NCBI GenBank assembly: GCA_030018855.1
Contig: JASEHG010000097.1
Span: forward strand, 1 to 7,593
DNA length: 7,593 bases
DNA from: Candidatus Brocadiaceae bacterium
GTDB lineage: Bacteria; Planctomycetota; Brocadiia; Brocadiales; Bathyanammoxibiaceae
Direction of reading: 5' to 3'
Of this stretch, positions 1-5,444 are shown piece by piece. A model generated the notes under the pieces. It ran no database searches. It saw nothing but the letters and a program-made list of their open reading frames with translations, and had not been told where the DNA came from. Position numbers and translations under genes: made by a program. Each line of letters opens with the position of its first letter. Position 1 is the stretch's first letter.

Positions 1-55
1 GGGGCGTATTGTTCGCCACGGCGAATCTGCCTAAGGCACGACAATACGCCCCTAC
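1..55. repeat. Dispersed palindromic repeat, GTAGGGGC family, copy 1
   Basis: Perfect 12-base inverted arms (GGGGCGTATTGT at 1-12, its complement at 41-52) enclose a 28-base centre that holds its own small hairpin (TTCGCC 12-17 / GGCGAA 20-25). The right arm continues as CCCCTAC to position 55; the matching GTA of the left arm would lie just outside the window. The outer motif is shared with the elements at 1124-1149 and 4404-4432, so this looks like one copy of a small dispersed palindrome rather than a gene-specific regulatory site. It overlaps the apparent 5' end of the first coding region. Mobility is inferred, not shown. Confidence 0.7.
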
Positions 56-1118
56 CGCTAAGGGAAAGATAGGATACTTCTCTATCCACGTCCCTGAGGA
101 GCTAATCCTTGGGGCAGGGAGACTCCCCTACCGCCTCCTCGGAAGGGGAAAACCCGTTAAGCGGGCCACTGCCTATCTGCCCAAGACCTTTGACCCCTCC
201 GTGCTGGACAGCCTGGAGGGGGCCATAGAGGGGGAATACAGCTTCCTGGAAGGCGTGATAGTGGCCAACGTCAGCGATGCCCACCGCAGGCTTTACGATG
301 CCTGGAGGGTGGCAAGGGCCACTGCCGACGGCGGCACGCCTAAGAACATCTTTTTCCTGGACGTTCCTAAAGGTGCGGATGCACTAAGGGTCAAGGCCTT
401 CTCCCTTGCCCTCTCTGCATTAATGAGAGAGATGGAGACGGCCCTGGACGTAAGGATATCTCCAGAGGGTCTAAGAGAGGCCATAGGACTATGTAATGAG
501 ACAAGGATATTGTTGCAACGGCTGGCTGGGCTGAGGAGGCAGAAAAAACCACCCCTATCGGGACATGACTTCTTTGACGTGGTATCCTGGGCACAGAGGA
601 ACGATAAACTCTACGTAAACCAGAGGCTTAAACTAATCCTCCAGGAACTGGAGACGGACCGGGGCAATGGCACCGCGGGACCAAGACTTATGCTCATGGG
701 TAGCCCCCTGGGTTCACCAGAACTAATATCACTCATAGAGAGGTTAGGTGCCCAGGTGGTCTGTGAGGACCTTTGCACCGGAATGCAGTATTTCTCCAAC
801 CTTGTTGAAGATGACAGCCCAGAGCCACTCAACGCCCTCGCCAGGAGATACCTGAACATCCCCACTGCCAGGATGGCGGACACCAGGGCCCGCTGGGAAT
901 ACCTCCATAAGCTGGCCGAGGAGTACGACGTAAACGGAGTCATCTATTTTACCCTGAAGTTTGATGACATCTACCTCTTTGAGTATCCCTTTATAAGGAA
1001 TAAGTTCCAGAAGGCAGGCTGCCGCGTCCTGCTGATAGAGGCAGAGAATTTCCTGACCAACGTAGGCCAGATAGAGACCAGGGTACAGGCCTTTACTGAG
1101 ATGCTAGGCCCATCATAA
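9..1118 (+). CDS. 2-hydroxyacyl-CoA dehydratase / benzoyl-CoA reductase-like subunit, lacking the usual cluster cysteines
   Basis: Member of the 2-hydroxyacyl-CoA dehydratase superfamily (HgdA/HgdB, BcrB/BcrC type), whose members take low-potential electrons from an ATP-dependent activator for radical dehydration or ring reduction. Family hallmarks, numbered from the TTG at 9, are the N-terminal VPEEL (28-32), LEGVIVANVSD (80-90), EDLCTG (253-258), GVIYFTLKFDD (310-320) and the C-terminal GQIETRVQAF (353-362). At 369 residues it is close to full family length. The three cysteines that normally hold the [4Fe-4S] cluster appear replaced by D62, S89 and D319, while C252 and C256 remain. It may be a cluster-less partner of the next gene. 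The start is uncertain: TTG 9 lies in a palindromic repeat, has no visible ribosome site, and the frame is open to the window edge. The conserved part begins near residue 19. Substrate cannot be told. Confidence 0.85.
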   Translation: MFATANLPKARQYAPTAKGKIGYFSIHVPEELILGAGRLPYRLLGRGKPVKRATAYLPKTFDPSVLDSLEGAIEGEYSFLEGVIVANVSDAHRRLYDAWRVARATADGGTPKNIFFLDVPKGADALRVKAFSLALSALMREMETALDVRISPEGLREAIGLCNETRILLQRLAGLRRQKKPPLSGHDFFDVVSWAQRNDKLYVNQRLKLILQELETDRGNGTAGPRLMLMGSPLGSPELISLIERLGAQVVCEDLCTGMQYFSNLVEDDSPEPLNALARRYLNIPTARMADTRARWEYLHKLAEEYDVNGVIYFTLKFDDIYLFEYPFIRNKFQKAGCRVLLIEAENFLTNVGQIETRVQAFTEMLGPS

Positions 1119-1123
1119 CCGCC

Positions 1124-1149
1124 GTAGGGGCAGGTTTTACGCCTGCCCC
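1124..1149. repeat. Dispersed palindromic repeat, GTAGGGGC family, copy 2
   Basis: Eight-base perfect inverted arms, GGGGCAGG (1127-1134) and CCTGCCCC (1142-1149), around a 7-base centre, preceded by GTA. The right flank is ATGC where the full form would have TAC, so this copy is slightly decayed. It fills most of the gap between the two dehydratase-like genes. No T-run follows, so it is not a convincing terminator, although a transcript hairpin here could modulate expression of the downstream subunit. Confidence 0.65.
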
Positions 1150-1179
1150 ATGCTGGAGACTGAAGGCTATACTTATAAC

Positions 1180-2430
1180 ATGACCATCGTAGAAGACCAG
1201 AGAAAAAGGCAGAGGGAGTTCTTTACCCTGCATTTCCAGAAACGCCTCAAGAGGCCCCGTGGTTATTCGCCATTAAAGAGTTCCCAGGCGAGGGAGAGGG
1301 CCATGTTCCGCCTCCTGCTGGAGAGCTTCAGGGAGGGCTCAAGCGTGGTGTGGAAGAGCACCTTTGTCCCCTCCGAGATAATATACTCCCTCGGGGCCAT
1401 CCCCCTTTACGTTGAGAGTTTCAGCGCAGTGGCCTCTGCCGTGAATATATGCCCGCCGATGCTGGACGCCTCGGAGAGATGCGGCTACTCCAGGGACTCC
1501 TGTACTTTTTTACGGGCCGTCCTGGGGGCCTCACATAAGGACGTACTCCCCAGGCCGGATGCCCTGGTATCTACCTCTTATTACTGCGACGGCGACCCCA
1601 AGATATTTGACATCTTTGCCGAAGAGTACAAGAAACCCCATTTCTACCTCCACGTACCCTATGCCGTGGAGGCAGGGTGGGCGGTGGATGCCCTGGCTGA
1701 ACAGCTTGAAGGGGTTGCCATTGAACTGGCTAAAGTCATGGGAAAGCCATTTAATAAAGAACGACTCTCAGAGATTATTCAGGGTTCCAACGAGGCCAGA
1801 AAACACCTCCTCAGGGCCAACGAGCTGAGGAGGCACGTCCCCTCCCCCATGCTCGGCTGTGAGGCCATAGACTACATTGCCTCAATCACCCAGCTCTGGG
1901 GTTCCCCTGAGCTGGTGAGAATCTCAAGACTACTATGCGAAGAACTGGAGGAGAGGATAGAGAAAGGCGTTGCGGCCGTGGAGCCAGAGCAGTTCCGCCT
2001 CCTGTGGTGCCACCTCAGGCCTTATTACAACGACGAGGTATTCAATTATCTGGAGGGCCACCACAAGGCAGTAGTGGCCTTTGAGAGCGTAAACCTGATT
2101 ACCTGGAAGGAGATGGACCCCGAAAAGCCTTTCAGGAGCCTGGCAGAAAAACTACTGGCCAACCCCGCCATAGGCCCGTACGAGCGTATGACCACGGAGG
2201 TGGTTAAGATGGTGAGGGATTATCAGATAGACGGCATCGTATGGATGTCCCCCTGGGGCTGTCGCCACTTCAACAGTATGGCCCAACTGGTTAAAGATGG
2301 CCTCCGCAGGGAGATAGACGTGCCTTTTTATATACTTGACCTGGAGTGCATTGATAAGAGAAACTATTCAAAGGAGCAGGTAAGGACCAGATTGGATGCC
2401 TTTATTGAGGTATTGGGAGGAAGAAAATAA
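1180..2430 (+). CDS. 2-hydroxyacyl-CoA dehydratase / benzoyl-CoA reductase-like subunit with intact cluster cysteines
   Basis: Second subunit of the same superfamily, 416 residues from ATG 1180. Visible signatures are FVPSEIIYSLGAIPLY (62-77), the cysteine-containing SRDSC (104-108), YYCDGDPK (134-141), LRPYYNDEVF (279-288), the late PWGCRHF (358-364) and the C-terminal SKEQVRTRLDAF (397-408). C108, C136 and C361 fit the three Fe-S ligands of the family by order and spacing (28 and 225 residues apart). Six further cysteines (91, 101, 227, 253, 277, 390) are present, so a double-cubane-type relative is possible. I chose ATG 1180 over the in-frame ATG 1150 because 1150 directly abuts the palindrome at 1124-1149 and has no ribosome site, while GAAGG (1162-1166) lies upstream of 1180. 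Family assignment is firm. The true substrate, such as a 2-hydroxyacyl-CoA or an aromatic CoA ester, is unknown. It probably forms a heterodimer with the preceding product. Confidence 0.88.
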   Translation: MTIVEDQRKRQREFFTLHFQKRLKRPRGYSPLKSSQARERAMFRLLLESFREGSSVVWKSTFVPSEIIYSLGAIPLYVESFSAVASAVNICPPMLDASERCGYSRDSCTFLRAVLGASHKDVLPRPDALVSTSYYCDGDPKIFDIFAEEYKKPHFYLHVPYAVEAGWAVDALAEQLEGVAIELAKVMGKPFNKERLSEIIQGSNEARKHLLRANELRRHVPSPMLGCEAIDYIASITQLWGSPELVRISRLLCEELEERIEKGVAAVEPEQFRLLWCHLRPYYNDEVFNYLEGHHKAVVAFESVNLITWKEMDPEKPFRSLAEKLLANPAIGPYERMTTEVVKMVRDYQIDGIVWMSPWGCRHFNSMAQLVKDGLRREIDVPFYILDLECIDKRNYSKEQVRTRLDAFIEVLGGRK

Positions 2431-2886
2431 ATGAAAAACAAAAAGGCAGGTAAAGTACTGACAAAAAAGACAACAAAAGGAGCCTTAATAAAGGGCATGT
2501 CAAAAAGACTCCCCTCCGAAATGCTCGAGGATCCCTTATTCAGAAAAGAACTCCAGGAAATCATGAAGGGATACTCTGGAATTTATGGTCTTTACAGGAG
2601 AGACAGTTTATACTACGTAGGATTGACCACAAACCTGTTTGGACGAATTGGCTGGCATCTTAAAGACCGCCATGCTGGGAAATGGGATAGTTTCGTCATC
2701 TTCAGGATTAAGAAAGTGAATTATCTAAAAGACATTGAGACACTTGTCTCCCATCTAGTTGAGATCCCTGGTGCCCGTGTTAAGGGCAAGGTGCCACGAG
2801 ACGCAGACATAACACGTATACTTAGAGATGTATGGCAAGAGCATAAAAAAAAGATGAAAGAAATTGAGAAAGCATTGAGGAAGTAA
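2431..2886 (+). CDS. GIY-YIG nuclease-domain protein
   Basis: A 151-residue protein with a single GIY-YIG fold: GIY at 50-52, YVG at 62-64, conserved R72 in NLFGRI, and a likely metal-binding E103 in DIETLVSHL. The segment HLKDRHAGKWDSF (76-88) is typical of a stand-alone GIY-YIG subgroup with no known specific role. The N-terminus (1-25) is very Lys-rich, as is the C-terminal helix (138-151), consistent with nucleic-acid contact. The ATG follows the stop of the upstream gene with no spacer, and GGGAGG at 2415-2420 is a good ribosome site, so it is read in one transcript with the dehydratase genes. Sampled rows are about 37-40% G+C, well below the neighbours, which suggests different ancestry. 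It could be a repair or mobile-element nuclease; I see no intron, homing or restriction partner. Confidence 0.8.
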   Translation: MKNKKAGKVLTKKTTKGALIKGMSKRLPSEMLEDPLFRKELQEIMKGYSGIYGLYRRDSLYYVGLTTNLFGRIGWHLKDRHAGKWDSFVIFRIKKVNYLKDIETLVSHLVEIPGARVKGKVPRDADITRILRDVWQEHKKKMKEIEKALRK

Positions 2887-2927
2887 ACAATGAGAACTCT
2901 GAAAAAGTCTTAACAACACTACCTGAT

Positions 2928-3000
2928 GTCATTCTGAGCGAAGCGAAGAATCTGGCAGTTCAGACGAGATTCCTCTGTCGCTCCGCTCCCTCAGAATGAC
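2928..3000. repeat. 73-bp imperfect palindrome, dispersed-repeat type
   Basis: Perfect 11-base ends, GTCATTCTGAG (2928-2938) and CTCAGAATGAC (2990-3000), enclose a largely self-complementary interior (AGCGAAGCGAAGAATCT on the left against AGATTCCTCTGTCGCT on the right, with bulges), leaving a small central loop near 2957-2966. The end sequence recalls small palindromes found in many copies in diverse bacterial genomes. There is no coding capacity, so any movement would need help in trans. It sits between the GIY-YIG gene and the toxin-antitoxin pair, inside the A+T-rich stretch. No T-run follows. Confidence 0.75.
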
Positions 3001-3047
3001 ATTTCGGGTGTTTTACAGAGGTCTCACAATATTTAAAAAGGAGAGCC

Positions 3048-3257
3048 ATGATTAAAATCCACACAAGATATATTACTGACACCGAAGGGAAACCTTCGGA
3101 AGTAGTAATACCTGTAAAGGAGTTTAAGGCTTTGCTGAAACACCTAGAAGAGATGGAAGACGCCTTGGAACTAGAGAGGGCAATAAAAGAGGCAGAGGAG
3201 TTAGTACCGTGGGAGGAGTTTAAGAAGGGGTTGAGGAAGAGTGGGAAGGTTGCCTAA
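3048..3257 (+). CDS. Antitoxin of a type II toxin-antitoxin pair (Phd/RelB-like)
   Basis: A 69-residue acidic protein directly before a RelE-type toxin gene. The N-terminal part (RYITDTEGKPSEVVIPVKEFKALL, residues 7-30) follows the pattern of short Phd/YefM/RelB-like antitoxins: a strand, a turn, another strand, then a helix. The remainder is a Glu/Lys-rich helix ending in WEEFKKGLRK (55-64), the sort of tail that wraps the toxin. Expected role: neutralise the toxin by binding and repress its own operon. A strong ribosome site (AAGGAGA near 3038-3044) precedes the ATG. The stop codon abuts the toxin start, which implies translational coupling. The identity rests mainly on the neighbour and on size, as antitoxins are poorly conserved. 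Confidence 0.8.
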   Translation: MIKIHTRYITDTEGKPSEVVIPVKEFKALLKHLEEMEDALELERAIKEAEELVPWEEFKKGLRKSGKVA

Positions 3258-3515
3258 GTGTACAATATTGTTATTGAAAGGAAGGCTGGGAAGGCTCTAA
3301 AGGAGTTACCTGAACAAATTATCAAAAAGATAGTAAGTGTCATTGAAAGACTAAAAGATGAACCCGTGCCTCAAGGAAGCCTAAAGCTTAAAGGTAAATT
3401 TAAAAATGGCTACAGGCTTAGAATAGGCGATTATAGAGTGTTGTATACGGTAGATGAGGAACGCAAAGAAGTATCTATCTTTCAGGTTGGACATAGAAGA
3501 GAAATCTATCGTTAA
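3258..3515 (+). CDS. RelE/ParE-family toxin (probable ribosome-dependent mRNA interferase)
   Basis: An 85-residue basic protein with the RelE/ParE fold. A helical N-terminal half has ALKELPEQIIKKIVSVIERL (13-32), and a C-terminal sheet has GYRLRIGDYRVLYTV (51-65) and IFQVGHRREIYR (74-85). By position, R53/R55, R60, R80/R81 and Y84 match the catalytic and RNA-binding basic residues and the terminal Tyr of RelE, so an active mRNA-cleaving toxin is likely. Assignment to RelE rather than gyrase-directed ParE is inferred from these residues. The start is GTG 3258, immediately after the antitoxin TAA, giving low independent initiation as is usual in these modules. Sampled rows are 30-38% G+C. The next gene, the dehydratase activator, starts only 12 bases after the stop, so it is probably read from the same transcript. 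Confidence 0.9.
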   Translation: MYNIVIERKAGKALKELPEQIIKKIVSVIERLKDEPVPQGSLKLKGKFKNGYRLRIGDYRVLYTVDEERKEVSIFQVGHRREIYR

Positions 3516-3527
3516 ACGGAGAAAAGG

Positions 3528-4319
3528 ATGTACACGGCAGGCATAGACATAGGCTCGGTCTCTACTGAGGTAGTAATCCTGGGAGAGGAAGGGGTTAAGG
3601 GTTACTCAGTCCTGGACTCTCAGGTAGACATAGAGAAGACGGCCGAGGAGGCCCTTGACATGGCCCTGGATATGGCCCGGCTCGGGAGGAAGGACGTAGC
3701 CTGCTCGGTGGCGACAGGCTACGGTCGGAACAACGTCCACTACGCCAATAAGCAGGTTACCGAGATAACCTGTCATGCCATGGGTGCGCATTACCTGTTC
3801 CCCAATACCAGGACTATCATAGACATTGGCGGACAGGACAGTAAGGCCGTTGCCCTGACGACCGACGGCCCCGGCGGCCCCAGGGTGGTAGACTTCTGTA
3901 TGAACGACAAGTGCGCGGCAGGTACGGGCCGTTTCCTTGAGGTCATGGCGAGGGTGCTGGACGTGGACATAAGAGAGATGGGCCCCCTCTCCCAAAGGTC
4001 CACCAGGGAGATAAACATCTCCAGCATGTGCACCGTCTTTGCCGAATCCGAGGTCATATCCCTAATCCACCAGAAACACAATAAAGAGGACATCATCAGC
4101 GGCCTCCACACGGCCATAGCCCGCAAGGTACTATCTCTGGTACAGAGGTTGGATATTAGAGAAGAAGTAACCCTTACCGGCGGAGTGATGAAGAACGTGG
4201 GGGTAGTTGAGAAGCTCCAGCAGGAGCTGTCTCACAGGAAGGTCAACCTCCCCGAAGAGCCCCAGATAGTCGGGGCCATAGGGGCGGCACTCCTGGCCAG
4301 GAAATATGTCCACTCATAG
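3528..4319 (+). CDS. 2-hydroxyacyl-CoA dehydratase / benzoyl-CoA reductase activator ATPase (HgdC/BcrA/BcrD/BadF family)
   Basis: A 263-residue ASKHA-fold ATPase. As a homodimer holding one [4Fe-4S] cluster between its subunits, this family uses ATP hydrolysis to push an electron to very low potential and into the dehydratase. Motifs visible: phosphate 1 AGIDIGSVSTE (4-14), phosphate 2 IIDIGGQDSK (97-106), first cluster Cys C129 in NDKCAAGTGRF, second C168 in SSMCTVFAESEV, and adenosine motif LTGGVMKN (216-223). The 39-residue spacing of the two cysteines equals that of Acidaminococcus HgdC (C127, C166). Length is that of the short HgdC-like class. GGAG/AAGG upstream of the ATG serves as ribosome site. 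It is the expected partner of the two subunits at 9-2430 but is separated from them by the nuclease and toxin-antitoxin genes. G+C (63-68% in sampled rows) contrasts sharply with those. Confidence 0.95.
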   Translation: MYTAGIDIGSVSTEVVILGEEGVKGYSVLDSQVDIEKTAEEALDMALDMARLGRKDVACSVATGYGRNNVHYANKQVTEITCHAMGAHYLFPNTRTIIDIGGQDSKAVALTTDGPGGPRVVDFCMNDKCAAGTGRFLEVMARVLDVDIREMGPLSQRSTREINISSMCTVFAESEVISLIHQKHNKEDIISGLHTAIARKVLSLVQRLDIREEVTLTGGVMKNVGVVEKLQQELSHRKVNLPEEPQIVGAIGAALLARKYVHS

Positions 4320-4403
4320 TCTTAGAACCTTGCCCCATCAAAGCCAGTCCGCAGAGTTTTACTAAACGTTTCTGACTAAATGACAAGGCAGTGTCTGAAC
4401 TCA

Positions 4404-4432
4404 GTAGGGGTGACCCGACGGCTCGCCCCTAC
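4404..4432. repeat. Dispersed palindromic repeat, GTAGGGGC family, copy 3
   Basis: A 29-base element bounded by GTAGGGG (4404-4410) and CCCCTAC (4426-4432). The 13-base arms 4404-4416 and 4420-4432 pair with one T-G wobble and one mismatch around a 3-base loop. It shares its outer sequence with the elements at 1-55 and 1124-1149, but the inner arms differ. It lies between the activator and nifU, upstream of the promoter at 4449. No T-run follows, so termination is not supported. Confidence 0.7.
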
Positions 4433-4448
4433 AAGACGGTCTAATTCC

Positions 4449-4477
4449 TTGACGCTATGAGGAATCCTGTATATAAT
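4449..4477 (+). promoter_or_regulatory. Sigma-70-type promoter for nifU-nifS
   Basis: A -35 box TTGACG (4449-4454, five of six to consensus) and a -10 box TATAAT (4472-4477, perfect) are separated by exactly 17 bases. Transcription would begin near 4484, giving a leader of only about 20-25 bases before the NifU ATG at 4507. No classical ribosome site is evident in that leader. No sigma-54 (GG/GC) element or IscR-like site was recognised upstream, so the unit looks constitutively transcribed rather than nitrogen-regulated; this last point is inference. Confidence 0.75.
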
Positions 4478-4506
4478 AAAATGATTAAACCCCCTGGATA
4501 AATTCA

Positions 4507-5355
4507 ATGTGGGACTATACCGATAAAGTAAAAGACTACTTCCTCCACCCGAGGAACGTAGGTGAAATAAAGGATGCCGATGCCGTAGGCGAGGTGGGCG
4601 CCATTGCCTGCGGGGACGCCCTGAGACTCTACCTCAAACTGGACAAGAAGAACGGGAACCGCATTGCAGACGCCAAGTTCAAGACCTTTGGATGCGGTAG
4701 CGCCATAGCCTCTGCCAGTGCCCTTACGGAGATGGTCATCGGTAAGACCCTGGAAGAGGCCGAAAAGATAACCAACCAGGACATTGCCGATTTCCTGGGG
4801 GGCCTGCCGCCAGAAAAGATGCATTGCTCGGTTATGGGGAAAGAGGCCCTGGAGTCCGCCATCGCCAACTACAGGGGCTACAAGGCCGCCCCCGCAGAAG
4901 AGGGGGTCATCGTATGCAAGTGCTTCGGCGTAACGGACGTGAAGATAGAAAGAGTGGTCAAGGAAAACAGGCTTACTACCGTTGAGCAGGTTACCAATTA
5001 TTGTAAGGCGGGGGGTGGATGCAAGTCCTGCCATCCCGACATCCAGGGGATTATTGATAAGGTATGGGAAAAAGAGGTAAAACCCGTAGCCATCCCCGCT
5101 AAACCCAAGAAGATGAGCAACCTCCGCAAGATGCAGTTGATACAAGAGACCATAGAGCGGGACATACGCCCCGTGCTCATGATGGACGGAGGGGATATGG
5201 ATTTGATAGACGTGGACGGTAATACAGTCTACGTCTCCTTCAGGGGAAGCTGTGCCGAATGCGCAGGCTCCAGGGTGACGCTTAAATCCACGGTGGAGGC
5301 AAAACTCAGGGAGTTTGTGACGGAGGAACTAGTCGTAGAAGAAGTTAACCAATAG
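4507..5355 (+). CDS. nifU: Fe-S cluster scaffold protein NifU (three-domain form)
   Basis: A 282-residue cytoplasmic scaffold on which clusters are built from iron and NifS-derived sulfur. The N-terminal IscU-like domain (1-125) has C35 (ACGDALRL), C63 (FGCGSAIASASA) and C107 (EKMHCSVMG). The central ferredoxin-like [2Fe-2S] domain (133-180) has C137 and C139 (VCKCFG) and C172 and C175 (GGCKSCH), the same numbers as the classic Azotobacter NifU. The C-terminal Nfu domain (204-280) has C249-x-x-C252 and the GGDMDLIDVDG motif. The linker is shorter than in Azotobacter, which accounts for the smaller size. ATG 4507 gives the canonical start MWDYTDKVKDYF. It is the first gene after a strong promoter, and nifS follows. 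The full NifU form is typical of diazotrophs but also serves general Fe-S assembly in some anaerobes; no nitrogenase gene is visible here. Confidence 0.97.
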   Translation: MWDYTDKVKDYFLHPRNVGEIKDADAVGEVGAIACGDALRLYLKLDKKNGNRIADAKFKTFGCGSAIASASALTEMVIGKTLEEAEKITNQDIADFLGGLPPEKMHCSVMGKEALESAIANYRGYKAAPAEEGVIVCKCFGVTDVKIERVVKENRLTTVEQVTNYCKAGGGCKSCHPDIQGIIDKVWEKEVKPVAIPAKPKKMSNLRKMQLIQETIERDIRPVLMMDGGDMDLIDVDGNTVYVSFRGSCAECAGSRVTLKSTVEAKLREFVTEELVVEEVNQ

Positions 5356-5364
5356 TGTTGCAGT

Positions 5365-5394
5365 CGCAGTCCGCCTCAGGCGGATTAGCCTGCG
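5365..5394. repeat. Palindrome in the nifU-nifS gap
   Basis: TCCGCCT (5370-5376) and AGGCGGA (5378-5384) form a perfect 15-base palindrome around one C. Outer arms CGCAG (5365-5369) and CTGCG (5390-5394) can extend it with a 5-base bulge. It lies in the mRNA between nifU and nifS and could act as an mRNA-stabilising hairpin. No T-run follows, so it is not a terminator. It may instead be a dispersed repeat. Confidence 0.6.
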
Positions 5395-5415
5395 TGTAAA
5401 CTTAATACAAAATGA

Positions 5416-5438
5416 CGCAACCTAAAGGTTGCGGCTAC
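5416..5438. repeat. Small palindromic repeat just before nifS
   Basis: GCAACC (5417-5422) and GGTTGC (5427-5432) form a 6-base stem with a TAAA loop, followed by GGCTAC. It begins four bases after an in-frame ATG at 5412 and ends seven bases before the preferred nifS ATG at 5445. A hairpin this close to the start could limit ribosome access. The sequence resembles short dispersed palindromes seen in other bacteria, but only one copy is present in this window. Confidence 0.55.
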
Positions 5439-5444
5439 GTAAAA

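Noticed and set aside
1559..1828. An 89-codon + strand frame inside the second dehydratase subunit
   Set aside because: It is out of frame with a firmly identified family protein and has no ribosome site or domain.
3012..3035. TTTACA and TATTTA as a promoter for the toxin-antitoxin pair
   Set aside because: The spacing is only 12 bases, too short for a sigma-70 promoter, and no other pair fits well.
4404..4432. The hairpin after the activator gene as an intrinsic terminator
   Set aside because: No T-run follows the stem, and its edges match the other GTAGGGGC elements, so a dispersed repeat explains it better.
1..4432. The recurrent palindromes as a CRISPR array
   Set aside because: Copies are kilobases apart with different cores, and there are no regular spacers or cas genes.
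4504..5145. A 213-codon open frame on the minus strand opposite nifU
   Set aside because: It is antisense to clearly conserved NifU coding sequence, and its translation shows no recognisable motif.
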